In this document: positions 34,601 through 42,733 of the stretch, one piece after another
Numbering within the stretch: position 1 is the stretch's first letter
Layout of the letters: each line of letters opens with the position of its first letter
Origin: a virus
Length of the DNA: 58,921 nt
Virus record (IMG/VR): IMGVR_UViG_3300018080_000203
Span: 1-58,921 of that record
Strand: one strand, 5' to 3'
Made by a program: the position numbers and the translations under genes
Notes under the pieces: generated by a model
The model's database searches: none
The model's input: only the letters and a program-made list of their open reading frames with translations
Told to the model about the DNA's origin: nothing

Positions 34601-35636
34601 AACTATAAACCCACCTGTCACCTCCGTCGTCAGCAAGCTCCTTCATAGAACGCATCGACCCATCAAGACAGTGAACCAATGTGTCACCAGTTAGACAGGG
34701 ATTCACAAATTTCTTCCTGGTAAAGCTATTCTTGACTCGATTGACGTGAGCAAGACCCCTCTCAGCATCGAGCTGGCCAACATCGACATAAAAGGCGTAC
34801 CTTGATGGTGCTCTCTCAAGCTTGTATATAAGTAACGCATCTTCCAGAAGTGCAAGTCGCTTCCATACCCATCGAGCAGGCTCAATAACAGCATGCCCAT
34901 AGACACTTCGCAAATGCTTACCCCTCAACCTCCAGTGAATGACCTCCCAATCTTCGAAAACAGTCAATTCACCAGGAGCTCTGTTGCGCTGAGACATAGT
35001 TGTTGTTGGGGCCTTCACATTACCGCCACGCTCTTGCGCAAGCGCATAAAAGTCTTCCATGGTTATATTGAATTCGCCTCTGATATCCTGAAGAAAACCC
35101 AAAAGGTTACCCTTTGTATCTTCAACACGACGCATCGTTGGAGGAGGCAAATAATTGATTCCAACCACTCCAGTCTCATTTACTAACAATTCCCCGTAGT
35201 TATTCCCATATTTGCATAAAGTCCTGGCACTACCCCAAATATCATCCTCAACCGTGAGATTATCATGAAGCATCTTGTTTAACTCATCGGCTGTACTCTT
35301 GTCTTTCGAGGTAACCCAAATAGCCTCCTCACGATCGAGATTTGGTGTACAAGAATCATCAGCGTAAATATCGAGCGATACCATGATCTCCGGGTATTCA
35401 TCCATCTCTTCGTAGTCAGTAAATCTGGCCTGAAGATCTTGATCGATTCGCAAATGTTCAGCCAGCGAATCATACCCATAATGACTGGCAAGCGTATATG
35501 GAAGCCCAGCACGCTCGACAGAAGGCGTCCCACCACGTCTAATGTCTGCCGCTTCTTCACCGTGAGAACGAGCAAAAAAACTTCTTATAGCACTACCAGC
35601 GGCTTTGGTGAATCCTTCAAAAAGTCGTCGTGCCAA
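31611..35636 (-). CDS. Portal protein (T4 gp20 type) interrupted by two inteins
   Basis: A 1341-residue precursor. Exteins are residues 1-313, 675-686 and 1073-1341 (594 residues joined), close to the usual gp20 length. The joined sequence around the inteins (STGKLDMRYNPL, then SHDEDFFIPVRDG, TEIDVIQGPD, DKLVASLKIPK) matches the gp20 region near STG and W-P-R-EGGRGTEI. Portals form the dodecameric DNA gate. The start is TTG at 35636, three bases after the terminase stop, with AAGGGG upstream. The N-terminus RRLFEG carries an L-x-E-G site. Confidence 0.88.
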   Translation of the reverse strand: MARRLFEGFTKAAGSAIRSFFARSHGEEAADIRRGGTPSVERAGLPYTLASHYGYDSLAEHLRIDQDLQARFTDYEEMDEYPEIMVSLDIYADDSCTPNLDREEAIWVTSKDKSTADELNKMLHDNLTVEDDIWGSARTLCKYGNNYGELLVNETGVVGINYLPPPTMRRVEDTKGNLLGFLQDIRGEFNITMEDFYALAQERGGNVKAPTTTMSQRNRAPGELTVFEDWEVIHWRLRGKHLRSVYGHAVIEPARWVWKRLALLEDALLIYKLERAPSRYAFYVDVGQLDAERGLAHVNRVKNSFTRKKFVNPCLTGDTLVHCLDGSMRSMKELADDGGDRWVYSFDLSKGKVVPGLAKNPRQTGKNVPVYRVVLDSGAVVRATGHHPFLMRDGVYRRCDQLKAGDRLMPILMARTNGGRGYTKIKQPFDGKQEHVHSLVARELWPELFEGLSDAVVHHKDRVKSNNDPSNLEVGERESHAKKHLGENLKKARDSFVHRVKTDKVFASDVAERLNAWRSRNPDLVRKVCAENGRKNVDDRKKASEPIYDAMMSVVVKLIECDPLITAEELVEHLNTDKEFLVLYKNLPTTQKSVMSYGCFKVWLGRQGYKGFKDFKRQVVGHCKWRNRKYERRAGEEINHRVVDVRFDGYEDVYNMDVDKYANFALVSNVFVHNSTGKLDMRYNPLCLHGKTEIQLLDGSVRTIEEMANAYALGEEQWVWSVDLDNDGKLRPGKVEWAGKTRRDAQLVRVTLDNGESVIVTPDHKMIRRDCSKVEAQNLRPGDSLMPFRRRISSKAKGETLEGYELVYCPKTRKSLYGHRVVASDLKLKKKNELVHHDDFNPLNNLPSNLIGMVYKDHLAFHRMLGVNGGEALKRARIEDPELDQRLRNASRQNITRYNQSTERREKLAEWNKERDQGRFIREYNSSEQHARDNEIRSKAMSELWANHERREKASRNMRIKFPLVFIEGVKELVRSNPEASMDDIALAAFDVLRDVLQEANTRKVVSIHRHMLLKMVREEGYDDFDSFRKAAIGDNHKVVSIEWLEERADTFTLTVGKTHTFALSAGIFVKNSHDEDFFIPVRDGKRTTEIDVIQGPDYTETDSLEYHRDKLVASLKIPKAYYGYGGEPVQGQLSTQDIRFARAIMRIQRCLRGGYRKACRVHLIAIGRESDKYDYQVHMTVPSSILELARMEVMNTTADLASRMGEMVSTKWLLVHLFKFTEEEAVKVMEEKNEERLKDGAVEAQIQKLQMSVDDETVSGGAPTLTEVHQFDRRLSQLIKAVPNFDWRREFEKGNRETERRVNEKFARLYRENAVVNKRMRELGGLLVDLRKTMRAEASL
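32421..33578 (-). other. Intein 2 of the portal, with HNH endonuclease
   Basis: Portal residues 687-1072 (386 residues). It starts at Cys687 (CLHGKTEIQLLDGS), block B is VIVTPDHKMI, and an HNH domain holds ELVHHDDFNPLNNLPSNL. The C-terminus is THTFALSAGIFVKN before Ser1073. The penultimate residue is Lys rather than the usual His, which can slow Asn cyclisation. It splices between a 12-residue extein and the C-terminal portal part. Confidence 0.85.
33615..34697 (-). other. Intein 1 of the portal, with HNH endonuclease
   Basis: Portal residues 314-674 (361 residues). It starts at Cys314 (CLTGDTLVHCLDGS), block B is RATGHHPFLM, and the HNH domain holds AVVHHKDRVKSNNDPSNLEV. A helix-turn-helix-like region lies near the C-terminus. 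The end is VYNMDVDKYANFALVSN then FVHN before Ser675. All splicing residues look intact. Confidence 0.9.
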
Positions 35637-35639
35637 TGT

Positions 35640-38600
35640 TTACCCCTTCAAAAAAGGCAACGCTGAGGGCGAATTACCGCGATCACTTACAAGACTTTGA
35701 CGCTCCCCTTTTATCTTAGTTGATTGCACTAACACTTTGCCACCCGTCACCCATGAATCGTCTTGTTTTTCATCAAAAGACTCTCTACTACTCATTATAG
35801 GATCTATCGGCCGCCCAGGAACCTTTTTTGTGAGAGCATACACCACACCAGCAATTGAGTCAGCTATGTCTTTTGAACCAGGTGTCCCATCAGGATTCTT
35901 TTTAGGATGATCGATTTTTACTTTTCCACCACTCTTAGGTATCCGTTGAAGGTAACGAAACTCACGCAAAGCAACAGAATGAGGCGCCATCCTAAAACGA
36001 TCCTCATACATCGCTGTTTTAAGTGTATCGTATGGCTCAGTTGTCCTGTCAACAGACACCACCTCAGACTCTATACCGTGTTTTCCAAATTGCTGAATAG
36101 TATCAACGCTTTGATATGAGTCTAAGCTAGCATAACTGATCTGAAAACCATGAGCCATAAACTGATAAACAATCCCACGAAGATCAGCAAGCATAATCTC
36201 ATCGCCAGGAGGAGGAACCACTCCAAGCACCAAATCTGCCTCAATACGAGGCGCCAATTCGTTGTATTCCTCGCCCATCGCATCCCGCCGCACAACCTCA
36301 GTCCAACCAGCAATATGCGCAATCGTAATACCAGAACTATCAGCAGTATGCGACGTATCAATATGAACAAATCTCGTGGCTTCTGGGTGTCTTATCGGTC
36401 TCCAAGCATCTTCTTCAAAACCACCAGGAAGACGCCTCTTGAATGGTTTTGCTATCCTATGCCACATAATAGGAAGTGGCGTGTTAGCCACCCATTCCTC
36501 AAGAGATCCTTCGCCTTCATCATACCCAACAGGATGCTCAAGAGTAACATCTTGGCAATCGTAAACCTTCTCAGTTCTATTCATGTACTGCGAAATAATA
36601 TCAGTTGCCACCCCAGCAATTTCTCTCAAACTCCCGTCGATATCATTTACAAAATCTTTTCGATAATCCTCTGGCACTGCAATAATTTGAAGACCAAGAT
36701 CTCCATACCTTTTCTCTTCCTCTGGATCGCCACTCAAAATACGCGAAGAAATTCGCTCAGTCCCAACTACAACCTTGAAGAACTTATCACTAAATTTCTC
36801 AGGAGGATGGACGTCCCATGTTGAATTATGCAAAAAGATACCTGTTTCAATAGCAAAATTTTCATATCCTTTCACAGACATATCATAAACATCACATCGC
36901 CCACATGACTCAACAGAAACAACCTTGTGATTTCCTGGACTCTTGTGACCATAAGATCTCTTTATTTTTGAGTATTGTGGCAATCCTTTTCTGCGTAACA
37001 CAGCACTTATTGCAGAAGGGGAACAATTATGCTTCTTAGCAAGAGTTGTTATAGAAATCCCATCTTTTGCACCACTTATGATATCACTAACAACAATTTT
37101 TCTCTTACCATCCCATCTTTTTAGACTTCTTTCTTTTTGAAGACGTCTTCCTTTTTCTGTATTATGAAACTCAGCAACTGCAACAGCAGATGCTTTCCTT
37201 CTTTTAGCCCATAACCTTTCATCTTTCCTTAATTTTTTTAGATGTTTTGCCCCACGCTCATTTCTTCTACTAGCAAAATCAGGATCTTTGTGTAATTGTT
37301 TCATATTTTCTGAAGAAAACTCACGGTGTTTGTCTGACTTTACGTGCTTTAACAAAACATCCATGTTATCACAATGATACTCTTGATGCTCAACCCACCC
37401 CATAACCTTTAAATTTTCAGGACAATTGTTTGTTTTATCAAAATCCTTATGATGAACAACATTAGGTTTCCCGTCATCCCCTAACTTCGACCATGTCTCT
37501 CCAACTCCTCTTAACGACATGTGATGAGTTTTTTGCCATCGCCCTCCCCACCACGGCTGAGCAATCTCTTCATAACCCCGATCGTCCAACCTTCGATACA
37601 AAGGCATAAGAGAATCACCTGGTACAAGATCAGAACACCTCTTATATTTTCCATCTTTCAACAAAAACGGATGATTAGCTGTTGTGCGCACAGATTCACC
37701 ACTATCAATAGTTACCCTAAAAACTTCAACATCTTTTAACGTAAGCCGCGGATGATGAGCTTCACCAGGAACAACGACACCATTCTTAATATCCATCGAA
37801 TAAACCCAAAACGACTCATCATCTGACACATCTCTTGCAAGTTCTTCTATTGTTTTCTGTGTTCCATTCATCAAAGGAATAACTGTGTCACCAGTAACAC
37901 AATACTCTCTAACAAACATCAGCGGATCGTCAATATCTCTAGCCTGTTGAATTCTTTTTTCAATAAAAGCTGACGGCCTCTCTTTTGACGATGCCAAAAT
38001 AAGCACACCAGGTACTCTCCCGACACGCTGAAATCTCGACTTCATACGTCGAATAATGCTCTTGTAAATACTCTCACCCATATCAACTACAATTTCACGA
38101 CCATGACGATCGAGCTGCTTAGAATCACCAAGAAAACTCGTTTCGTCAATTATTCCAGAAAAAACATTCAGCCCGATCATTGCTGACGATCCTGTCGAAC
38201 CAGCAACAACCTGAATGTTGCTTGGAAAACGCACCTCAAGATTCGACGGGGCTTCTTTTGGCTTAAAGTGTTCCTGGAAGTATCTTGAATAACGTATTTT
38301 TCCAATCAACTCATTGATAACAACACGCCTGGCAACTTTCTCAGTCTTAGAAATCATCGCAACATAAATATTTGAGCCAACATCTATCCCATACGCTCGC
38401 TGAGGATTGCGCAAGCATGACATTTGATAAACCACATAAGACATTGCTGTAGTAGAAAAAAACGATTTTCCCCACCCCAAACTACCTCCAAGTGCAGCTT
38501 CTTCATAACTACCTTCGAACAAATCAACAATGTCATCAGCAAGACGTGGCCAAAGCGATGCTCCTGTTTCACCGAGAAAATAAGGATCGCTCAGAAACGT

Positions 38601-38804
38601 TTTTATATCTACAGGCGCTGTCTTGTACTCAATATCAGCAACAGAAGTATAAGAATCTTCGCTTTTAAGAAGTTTCTCGTAAACTTCTCTAAGTGCCGCC
38701 CGCTCATCTGCTGGCAACCGATCAACATCGTCGAGCAATAACCTTAGTTCTTCGTCTTCAGTCCGGATAGACCTCGGACGGCCATTTACATCGAGGATTG
38801 ACAT
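35640..38804 (-). CDS. Terminase large subunit with one intein
   Basis: A 1054-residue precursor; exteins 1-301 and 661-1054 give a 695-residue terminase. Walker A is GSLGWGKS (about residues 107-114) and Walker B is GIIDE (Asp220-Glu221), giving the packaging ATPase. The nuclease domain has FVHIDTSHTADSSG, YASLDSYQS and KDIADSIAGVVYAL with the expected acidic residues. It packages DNA through the portal encoded next to it. The intein lies after Tyr301, just past the ATPase coupling region. Confidence 0.92.
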   Translation of the reverse strand: MSILDVNGRPRSIRTEDEELRLLLDDVDRLPADERAALREVYEKLLKSEDSYTSVADIEYKTAPVDIKTFLSDPYFLGETGASLWPRLADDIVDLFEGSYEEAALGGSLGWGKSFFSTTAMSYVVYQMSCLRNPQRAYGIDVGSNIYVAMISKTEKVARRVVINELIGKIRYSRYFQEHFKPKEAPSNLEVRFPSNIQVVAGSTGSSAMIGLNVFSGIIDETSFLGDSKQLDRHGREIVVDMGESIYKSIIRRMKSRFQRVGRVPGVLILASSKERPSAFIEKRIQQARDIDDPLMFVREYCVTGDTVIPLMNGTQKTIEELARDVSDDESFWVYSMDIKNGVVVPGEAHHPRLTLKDVEVFRVTIDSGESVRTTANHPFLLKDGKYKRCSDLVPGDSLMPLYRRLDDRGYEEIAQPWWGGRWQKTHHMSLRGVGETWSKLGDDGKPNVVHHKDFDKTNNCPENLKVMGWVEHQEYHCDNMDVLLKHVKSDKHREFSSENMKQLHKDPDFASRRNERGAKHLKKLRKDERLWAKRRKASAVAVAEFHNTEKGRRLQKERSLKRWDGKRKIVVSDIISGAKDGISITTLAKKHNCSPSAISAVLRRKGLPQYSKIKRSYGHKSPGNHKVVSVESCGRCDVYDMSVKGYENFAIETGIFLHNSTWDVHPPEKFSDKFFKVVVGTERISSRILSGDPEEEKRYGDLGLQIIAVPEDYRKDFVNDIDGSLREIAGVATDIISQYMNRTEKVYDCQDVTLEHPVGYDEGEGSLEEWVANTPLPIMWHRIAKPFKRRLPGGFEEDAWRPIRHPEATRFVHIDTSHTADSSGITIAHIAGWTEVVRRDAMGEEYNELAPRIEADLVLGVVPPPGDEIMLADLRGIVYQFMAHGFQISYASLDSYQSVDTIQQFGKHGIESEVVSVDRTTEPYDTLKTAMYEDRFRMAPHSVALREFRYLQRIPKSGGKVKIDHPKKNPDGTPGSKDIADSIAGVVYALTKKVPGRPIDPIMSSRESFDEKQDDSWVTGGKVLVQSTKIKGERQSLVSDRGNSPSALPFLKG
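36825..37901 (-). other. Intein of the terminase, with HNH endonuclease
   Basis: Terminase residues 302-660 (359 residues). It starts at Cys302 (CVTGDTVIPLMNGT), block B is RTTANHPFLL, the HNH part is VVHHKDFDKTNNCPENLKV, and a helix-turn-helix follows (GISITTLAKKHNCSPSAISAVL). The end is VYDMSVKGYENFAIETG then FLHN before Ser661. All splicing residues are present, so it should be active. Confidence 0.9.
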
Positions 38805-38810
38805 AGAAAA

Positions 38811-39506
38811 TTACTCGCCAGACGCTTTAGTCAACTCTGGAATTTCTGCACCGCCTTTGACTCTTTTTAGTCTCTCAATGATTGACACTACACGGCGCCT
38901 CGAATCTGGTTTCTGAAGGGTTTCAGATGTTTCTTTTGAATATCCCTCAATAGACAACTTTTCATGCGCTGGACCACTGCCAAGGCGCTCAAACAGCTCC
39001 TTTTCAATCTTTCCATAAGTCTCCAACGCCTTGAGCACTGTAAGCACTGTGCGGTCTGTCATTTCGAATGGAAAACCGAGGTCTTGCTCCTTTTGGATAA
39101 TCCAATCGAGCCGATCACGCTGTGCAAGATAAACTGACTGTGCTTCGATGAGCTGGTCTAACAACATCGATTGCTTGTTGTATTGGTCACGAGCGAGAAA
39201 AGCAGGCTTACGCCCCTTTGTTGGAACAATCGCCGCCAGCCGCTCATTAACAACAACCTCTGGCTTAGCATCAAGTACCTCTCGGCGACGCTTTGCAAGA
39301 ACATTTGTAAGAGTCGAAAACTTTACATCTACCAACTCTTCGAGACCAAGCTGAATGAATTTCGCGACATCCCCTGTCGAAACCCCATCAACAAGCATTT
39401 CATCAATATCTTCAATCACATTCAACTCGCTCAAACGCTGAGCAACAGTCAATGTTTTGTCTTTTTTGAACGATGGCGGTAAAGTCTTCATTGCACTATC
39501 AAACAT
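38811..39506 (-). CDS. Putative terminase small subunit
   Basis: A 231-residue helical protein directly upstream of the large terminase. The N-terminal half (TVAQRLSELNVIEDIDEMLVDGVSTGDVAKFIQ, then LTNVLAKRRREVLDAK) looks like a DNA-recognition helix-turn-helix domain. The middle is a helical oligomerisation region, as in small terminases. The call rests mainly on position and shape. The start could be TTG 39515 or ATG 39506; AAGGGTG lies upstream of both. Confidence 0.5.
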   Translation of the reverse strand: MFDSAMKTLPPSFKKDKTLTVAQRLSELNVIEDIDEMLVDGVSTGDVAKFIQLGLEELVDVKFSTLTNVLAKRRREVLDAKPEVVVNERLAAIVPTKGRKPAFLARDQYNKQSMLLDQLIEAQSVYLAQRDRLDWIIQKEQDLGFPFEMTDRTVLTVLKALETYGKIEKELFERLGSGPAHEKLSIEGYSKETSETLQKPDSRRRVVSIIERLKRVKGGAEIPELTKASGE

Positions 39507-39545
39507 TATTGACAATGCACCCTTATACGTCAAGTACAACTATAC

Positions 39546-39566
39546 AAAAACGGGCAATCAGTTGCC
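39546..39566 (-). terminator. Hairpin terminator, repeated element copy 2
   Basis: Minus strand GGCAA-CTGA-TTGCC, then CG and TTTTT. It lies just after the stop of gene 39574-40677. The opposite flank (TATTTTGTT on the plus strand) allows action in both directions. It is nearly identical to the elements at 12604-12625 and 43527-43546. Confidence 0.65.
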
Positions 39567-39573
39567 TATTTTG

Positions 39574-40677
39574 TTATTTCATAACAGAAGAGAGGGTTTT
39601 TCCGACGATTCGAGCAATATCGTCATAGGAATCTTTGGTTGGCTTTGTAATGCCCCTTTTGTTAAGGACTTTGACGATAGCCTTCATCTGTTCCTTTGTC
39701 AGCCATCTTCCAGACTGTCCATGAAACATTTCGCCGACCATTTTTTCAAGAGGACCTTGTGCTTGATAAGAACCCTTGGCCTCATTCAACGAACCTCTTT
39801 TTTGAATACTCTCTTTCACAAACAGAATGCCACGCCCATCGTCGGCCAACGTCAACCAGCCACCTTTATGTTTGACGATCTCGGACTCATAACCTCTTTC
39901 GGCAAGCATTGCACCGAATAACTGGGCCTGTTTTTTTGGATCTTTGACTTTGTGAGTATCGAGAACCTTCTTGAGTTTAAATTTGCCCTCACTGAGCTCC
40001 TCAACCTTAGCAGGCTCGACCCTCTTGGGTTTGTCGCTCTTCGGGGCGAGTTTTTTGTTTTTGCGTTTTTTGCCCCTATGAGAAACACACGCCTCGCCAA
40101 AGTGAGTCAGTCGCCATGTATCACCAGAAGGATGAGTCCTGGCTACAAGGTTCGCTTGCCCCATTACAGCCAACTCATTTCTGACTATCGATTTTTCCAA
40201 TCCTGTCGTTTCAGCAATTTCAGGCGCACTCATAGTGCAACCTTCAACCTCTGAAAGCGCCGACAATATAAACACGCTTTCGACCGGCAAAGAAACTTCC
40301 TCACCTCGAAGACGAGCTTCTATCTCTTTCTTTTTGGACCTTCTAACAGAACGAGCATGAGCTTTCTTATAGGACTTCGCACCCTTGCTTATTTTTTGAT
40401 GCGGCTTCATGTGTGTTTTGCCTTTTTCAATTGCTTTTAACAGTCCCTTTCTCTCCGACTTTGAGTACCCAGCCTCAGTCTCATGACCTGTTCGTTTTTC
40501 ATAAGGTGAACCTTTGCGCTCATCAAGATTCTCATTGAGCATATCTTCGCGCTCAGCCGCATTGAGCGCTTCCTCAAGCTCTGCCACTGTATCAGGAGCA
40601 GCGTCCCCACCCAAAGCATACTCACCATGAGCACGCCGTTGTTGAAACTTGATGATTTCTTCAAAAATCCTAGCCAT
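39574..40677 (-). CDS. DNA-binding-type protein with winged helix
   Basis: A 367-residue basic protein. It starts MARIFEEIIKFQQ, a short leader like that of the portal. A Lys-rich region follows (residues about 70-125). A winged helix occupies about 130-205 (VFILSALSEVEGCTMSAPEIAETTG, IVRNELAVMGQANLVARTH, WRLTHFGEACV). The C-terminal half is another alpha/beta domain with KGGWLTLADDGRGILFVK. ATG 40677 is preferred to GTG 40683, since AGGAGG then has normal spacing. Regulatory or virion-packaged DNA binder. Confidence 0.55.
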   Translation of the reverse strand: MARIFEEIIKFQQRRAHGEYALGGDAAPDTVAELEEALNAAEREDMLNENLDERKGSPYEKRTGHETEAGYSKSERKGLLKAIEKGKTHMKPHQKISKGAKSYKKAHARSVRRSKKKEIEARLRGEEVSLPVESVFILSALSEVEGCTMSAPEIAETTGLEKSIVRNELAVMGQANLVARTHPSGDTWRLTHFGEACVSHRGKKRKNKKLAPKSDKPKRVEPAKVEELSEGKFKLKKVLDTHKVKDPKKQAQLFGAMLAERGYESEIVKHKGGWLTLADDGRGILFVKESIQKRGSLNEAKGSYQAQGPLEKMVGEMFHGQSGRWLTKEQMKAIVKVLNKRGITKPTKDSYDDIARIVGKTLSSVMK

Positions 40678-40741
40678 TCCCACCGCCTCCTGTCACAAAG
40701 TTGTCAAGACACACATTTTGGAGCCTACAGTAATCAGGATA

Positions 40742-40984
40742 TCATGTCGAGGCGAGTGCTTCTAGTTTTGCAGCCGATATCACTAGTTCAGCCCTGAATT
40801 GGGCCACAGGAAAATTTCTAACTTCATCAACAGACAACATAGGAGGTACACGAGTTTCATATGTCGGAATCTCGTCACCGAATGAATCTATCTCTCTTGG
40901 CGTCTCGAGTTCTTCGATCCAACGCTGAAGAATACCAATCGTCTGCTTCATCTCTTCGATTGCTTGTTCTCTACTCACCTTCAT
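40742..40984 (-). CDS. Hypothetical helical protein
   Basis: An 80-residue protein starting MKVSREQAIEEMKQTIGILQRW, with two helices joined by a Pro-rich loop. No family recognised. ATG 40984 is chosen because GGAGGGG lies immediately upstream; it overlaps the end of gene 40971-42119 by 14 bases. Confidence 0.5.
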   Translation of the reverse strand: MKVSREQAIEEMKQTIGILQRWIEELETPREIDSFGDEIPTYETRVPPMLSVDEVRNFPVAQFRAELVISAAKLEALAST

Positions 40985-42119
40985 CTTCCCCTCCAGTTGC
41001 CGCAAGCTCGTCAATCAAATCAGAACCATAGACAATCTCATTTGAGCGCTTATCAAGGGCTACCATTGAAAGCCCAGTCGATCGCTCTAGTTGTGCCAAT
41101 AACTCACCAATCATTACTGATCTTTGGCCATCATAAAACGAACAGAAATGCAAACAAATAAGACTAAAAATATGTCCCTTGTGTTCACTTTCAGCCATTT
41201 CACCAGCGTACCTCATTGCATCTTCGACAATCTTCCAACTGTCTTTATGGACACTAAAAATCCACTTCTTCCATTCTTTAGAAGCTTCCTTTTGAGCTTC
41301 CACCTTAGCCTCGACGTCATCAGGAGGGTCAATCCCTTCTGTCGCAGCTTCTGTTAGTGTAACTGGGTCACCAGGTGGCATCTCTGTCGTAGCTAATTGA
41401 GCTGTCTTTGGAGACTTAGGGTCCAACACCTTCATACCTTTAGGAAGCTCGTCAGGTTCGTTATCATCGTCATCCTGTGCATTTTTTCTATGAGCGAGCC
41501 TAGCCTCCTCTTCACGCTTCTTTGACTCTTTTTTGTTTTTTTCTTTATTGTGTTCCTCGGCAGCCTTTTTGGCTGCCCTGGCCGCCCTTTTGAGATCTTC
41601 TGCGTTCATCTCCTTGGCAAGCCTGAACCACCTTGTTGCATTACGACCATCGATCACTTCTACGAGCTCTTTTGCTTTTGTCCAGCCAATTTCTTGAGCA
41701 CCTTCAAGCAGTTTAGGATTCGCGTTTTGCTCAACTCCATACCACCACCAAATCCTGGTAAGATATTTGGCCTTTCTAAATTCAACACCAATGGATTCAA
41801 CATACTCCTCGAACGTGTTGTATTTCTGATCGATTGATCGATACAACTTTTTTCTTTTTACCTCGTAAAGCGCTTGGGCCATTTTGAAATAAGTCTCTTC
41901 GTATTGTCTCAAAAGCCCAATGATTTTAAGATGCACCTTGTTGGCATAAGTCTCGTCTGCCGATAACACCTCAACAGATTTGCCGCCGCCTCTGATAGGA
42001 ATTACATTCGAAGAATTAGCTTCTGGTGTTTTTTTCGCATCATTCCCTTTTTCTTCTTCTTTTCTTCTCCCTCTTTTTTTAGCCACCGTCTGCTTCTTCT
42101 CCTTCTGTTTTTGAGTCAT
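40971..42119 (-). CDS. Hypothetical DNA-metabolism protein
   Basis: A 382-residue protein. The N-terminus is basic (QTVAKKRGRRKEEEKG). A helical core (HLKIIGLLRQYEETYFKMAQALYEVKRKK, NTFEEYVESIGVEFRKAKYLTRIWWWYG) looks like a ParB/DUF3102-like helix-turn-helix arrangement. A charged linker and a C-terminal domain (IFSLICLHFCSFYDGQRSVM) follow. The gene is coupled by ATGA to the RuvC-like gene upstream. A recombination or replication-associated role is inferred from neighbours only. Confidence 0.45.
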   Translation of the reverse strand: MTQKQKEKKQTVAKKRGRRKEEEKGNDAKKTPEANSSNVIPIRGGGKSVEVLSADETYANKVHLKIIGLLRQYEETYFKMAQALYEVKRKKLYRSIDQKYNTFEEYVESIGVEFRKAKYLTRIWWWYGVEQNANPKLLEGAQEIGWTKAKELVEVIDGRNATRWFRLAKEMNAEDLKRAARAAKKAAEEHNKEKNKKESKKREEEARLAHRKNAQDDDDNEPDELPKGMKVLDPKSPKTAQLATTEMPPGDPVTLTEAATEGIDPPDDVEAKVEAQKEASKEWKKWIFSVHKDSWKIVEDAMRYAGEMAESEHKGHIFSLICLHFCSFYDGQRSVMIGELLAQLERSTGLSMVALDKRSNEIVYGSDLIDELAATGGEDEGE

Positions 42120-42733
42120 TCCACTTCCCTTTCTCGCTGCGCTACCATATCCCAGAGATAGCGAGCGACCACATAGGAGTCTGCCTCGTGGTCATTATTA
42201 ACCATTATACCAAGTCCATCTGTCAAGATCTGAAAAATTTGTTTCTTTTCTGCACTCCCATATCCAAAAAAATGCTTTCGAGCAGTCGAAGGAGGAATTA
42301 CGTCTACAAGAATCTTTCGGGCCAACCAAAGCTGGACTTTTACATTCCCTGCTATTTCGCCTATCTGGTGAGCTTGAAACTTCTTGTTGTGTGCATACCC
42401 CTCAAGAGCAGCGTATCTGACCTTGTAATTCTTAGCAATACCAACGATATCATTCGTTAAATTTATTAGTCTTCCAATGCGTTCAGCCTCAGTAATTGGA
42501 GGATCGCCACGCTTACGATTGAATTTGTAATTCAAAGTACAATTTTCGAGCACATCACCCCTGTCAGAGAGAACTACTACACCTGTGTTCTCTAGCGCTA
42601 AATCGAGCCCTATAAGACGCCCAGAGATCTTTAAGTTCTGTACAGTCACAAGGACCGAACGGGCCACGGCCATCATCTGGACAGGCTGGGATGCTAAGCT
42701 CTTCTTTCGGGGCTTCGAAGATTTTACGGACAT
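42116..42733 (-). CDS. RuvC-like Holliday junction resolvase
   Basis: A 205-residue protein with an RNase H fold. Asp44 in IGLDLALENTG, Glu in YAALEGYAHNKK near residue 112 and the NNDHEADSYVVARYL helix near residue 183 match RuvC-type catalytic acids. It would resolve branched DNA before packaging. The start ATG 42733 has AGGAG upstream. Its first 57 codons overlap the end of the nuclease gene 42564-43514 in another frame, including the catalytic Asp codon. Confidence 0.75.
   Translation of the reverse strand: MSVKSSKPRKKSLASQPVQMMAVARSVLVTVQNLKISGRLIGLDLALENTGVVVLSDRGDVLENCTLNYKFNRKRGDPPITEAERIGRLINLTNDIVGIAKNYKVRYAALEGYAHNKKFQAHQIGEIAGNVKVQLWLARKILVDVIPPSTARKHFFGYGSAEKKQIFQILTDGLGIMVNNDHEADSYVVARYLWDMVAQREREVE

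Noticed and set aside
40700-40712. TTGACA upstream of gene 39574-40677
   Set aside because: No -10 box lies at a usable distance; GGAGGC occupies that place.
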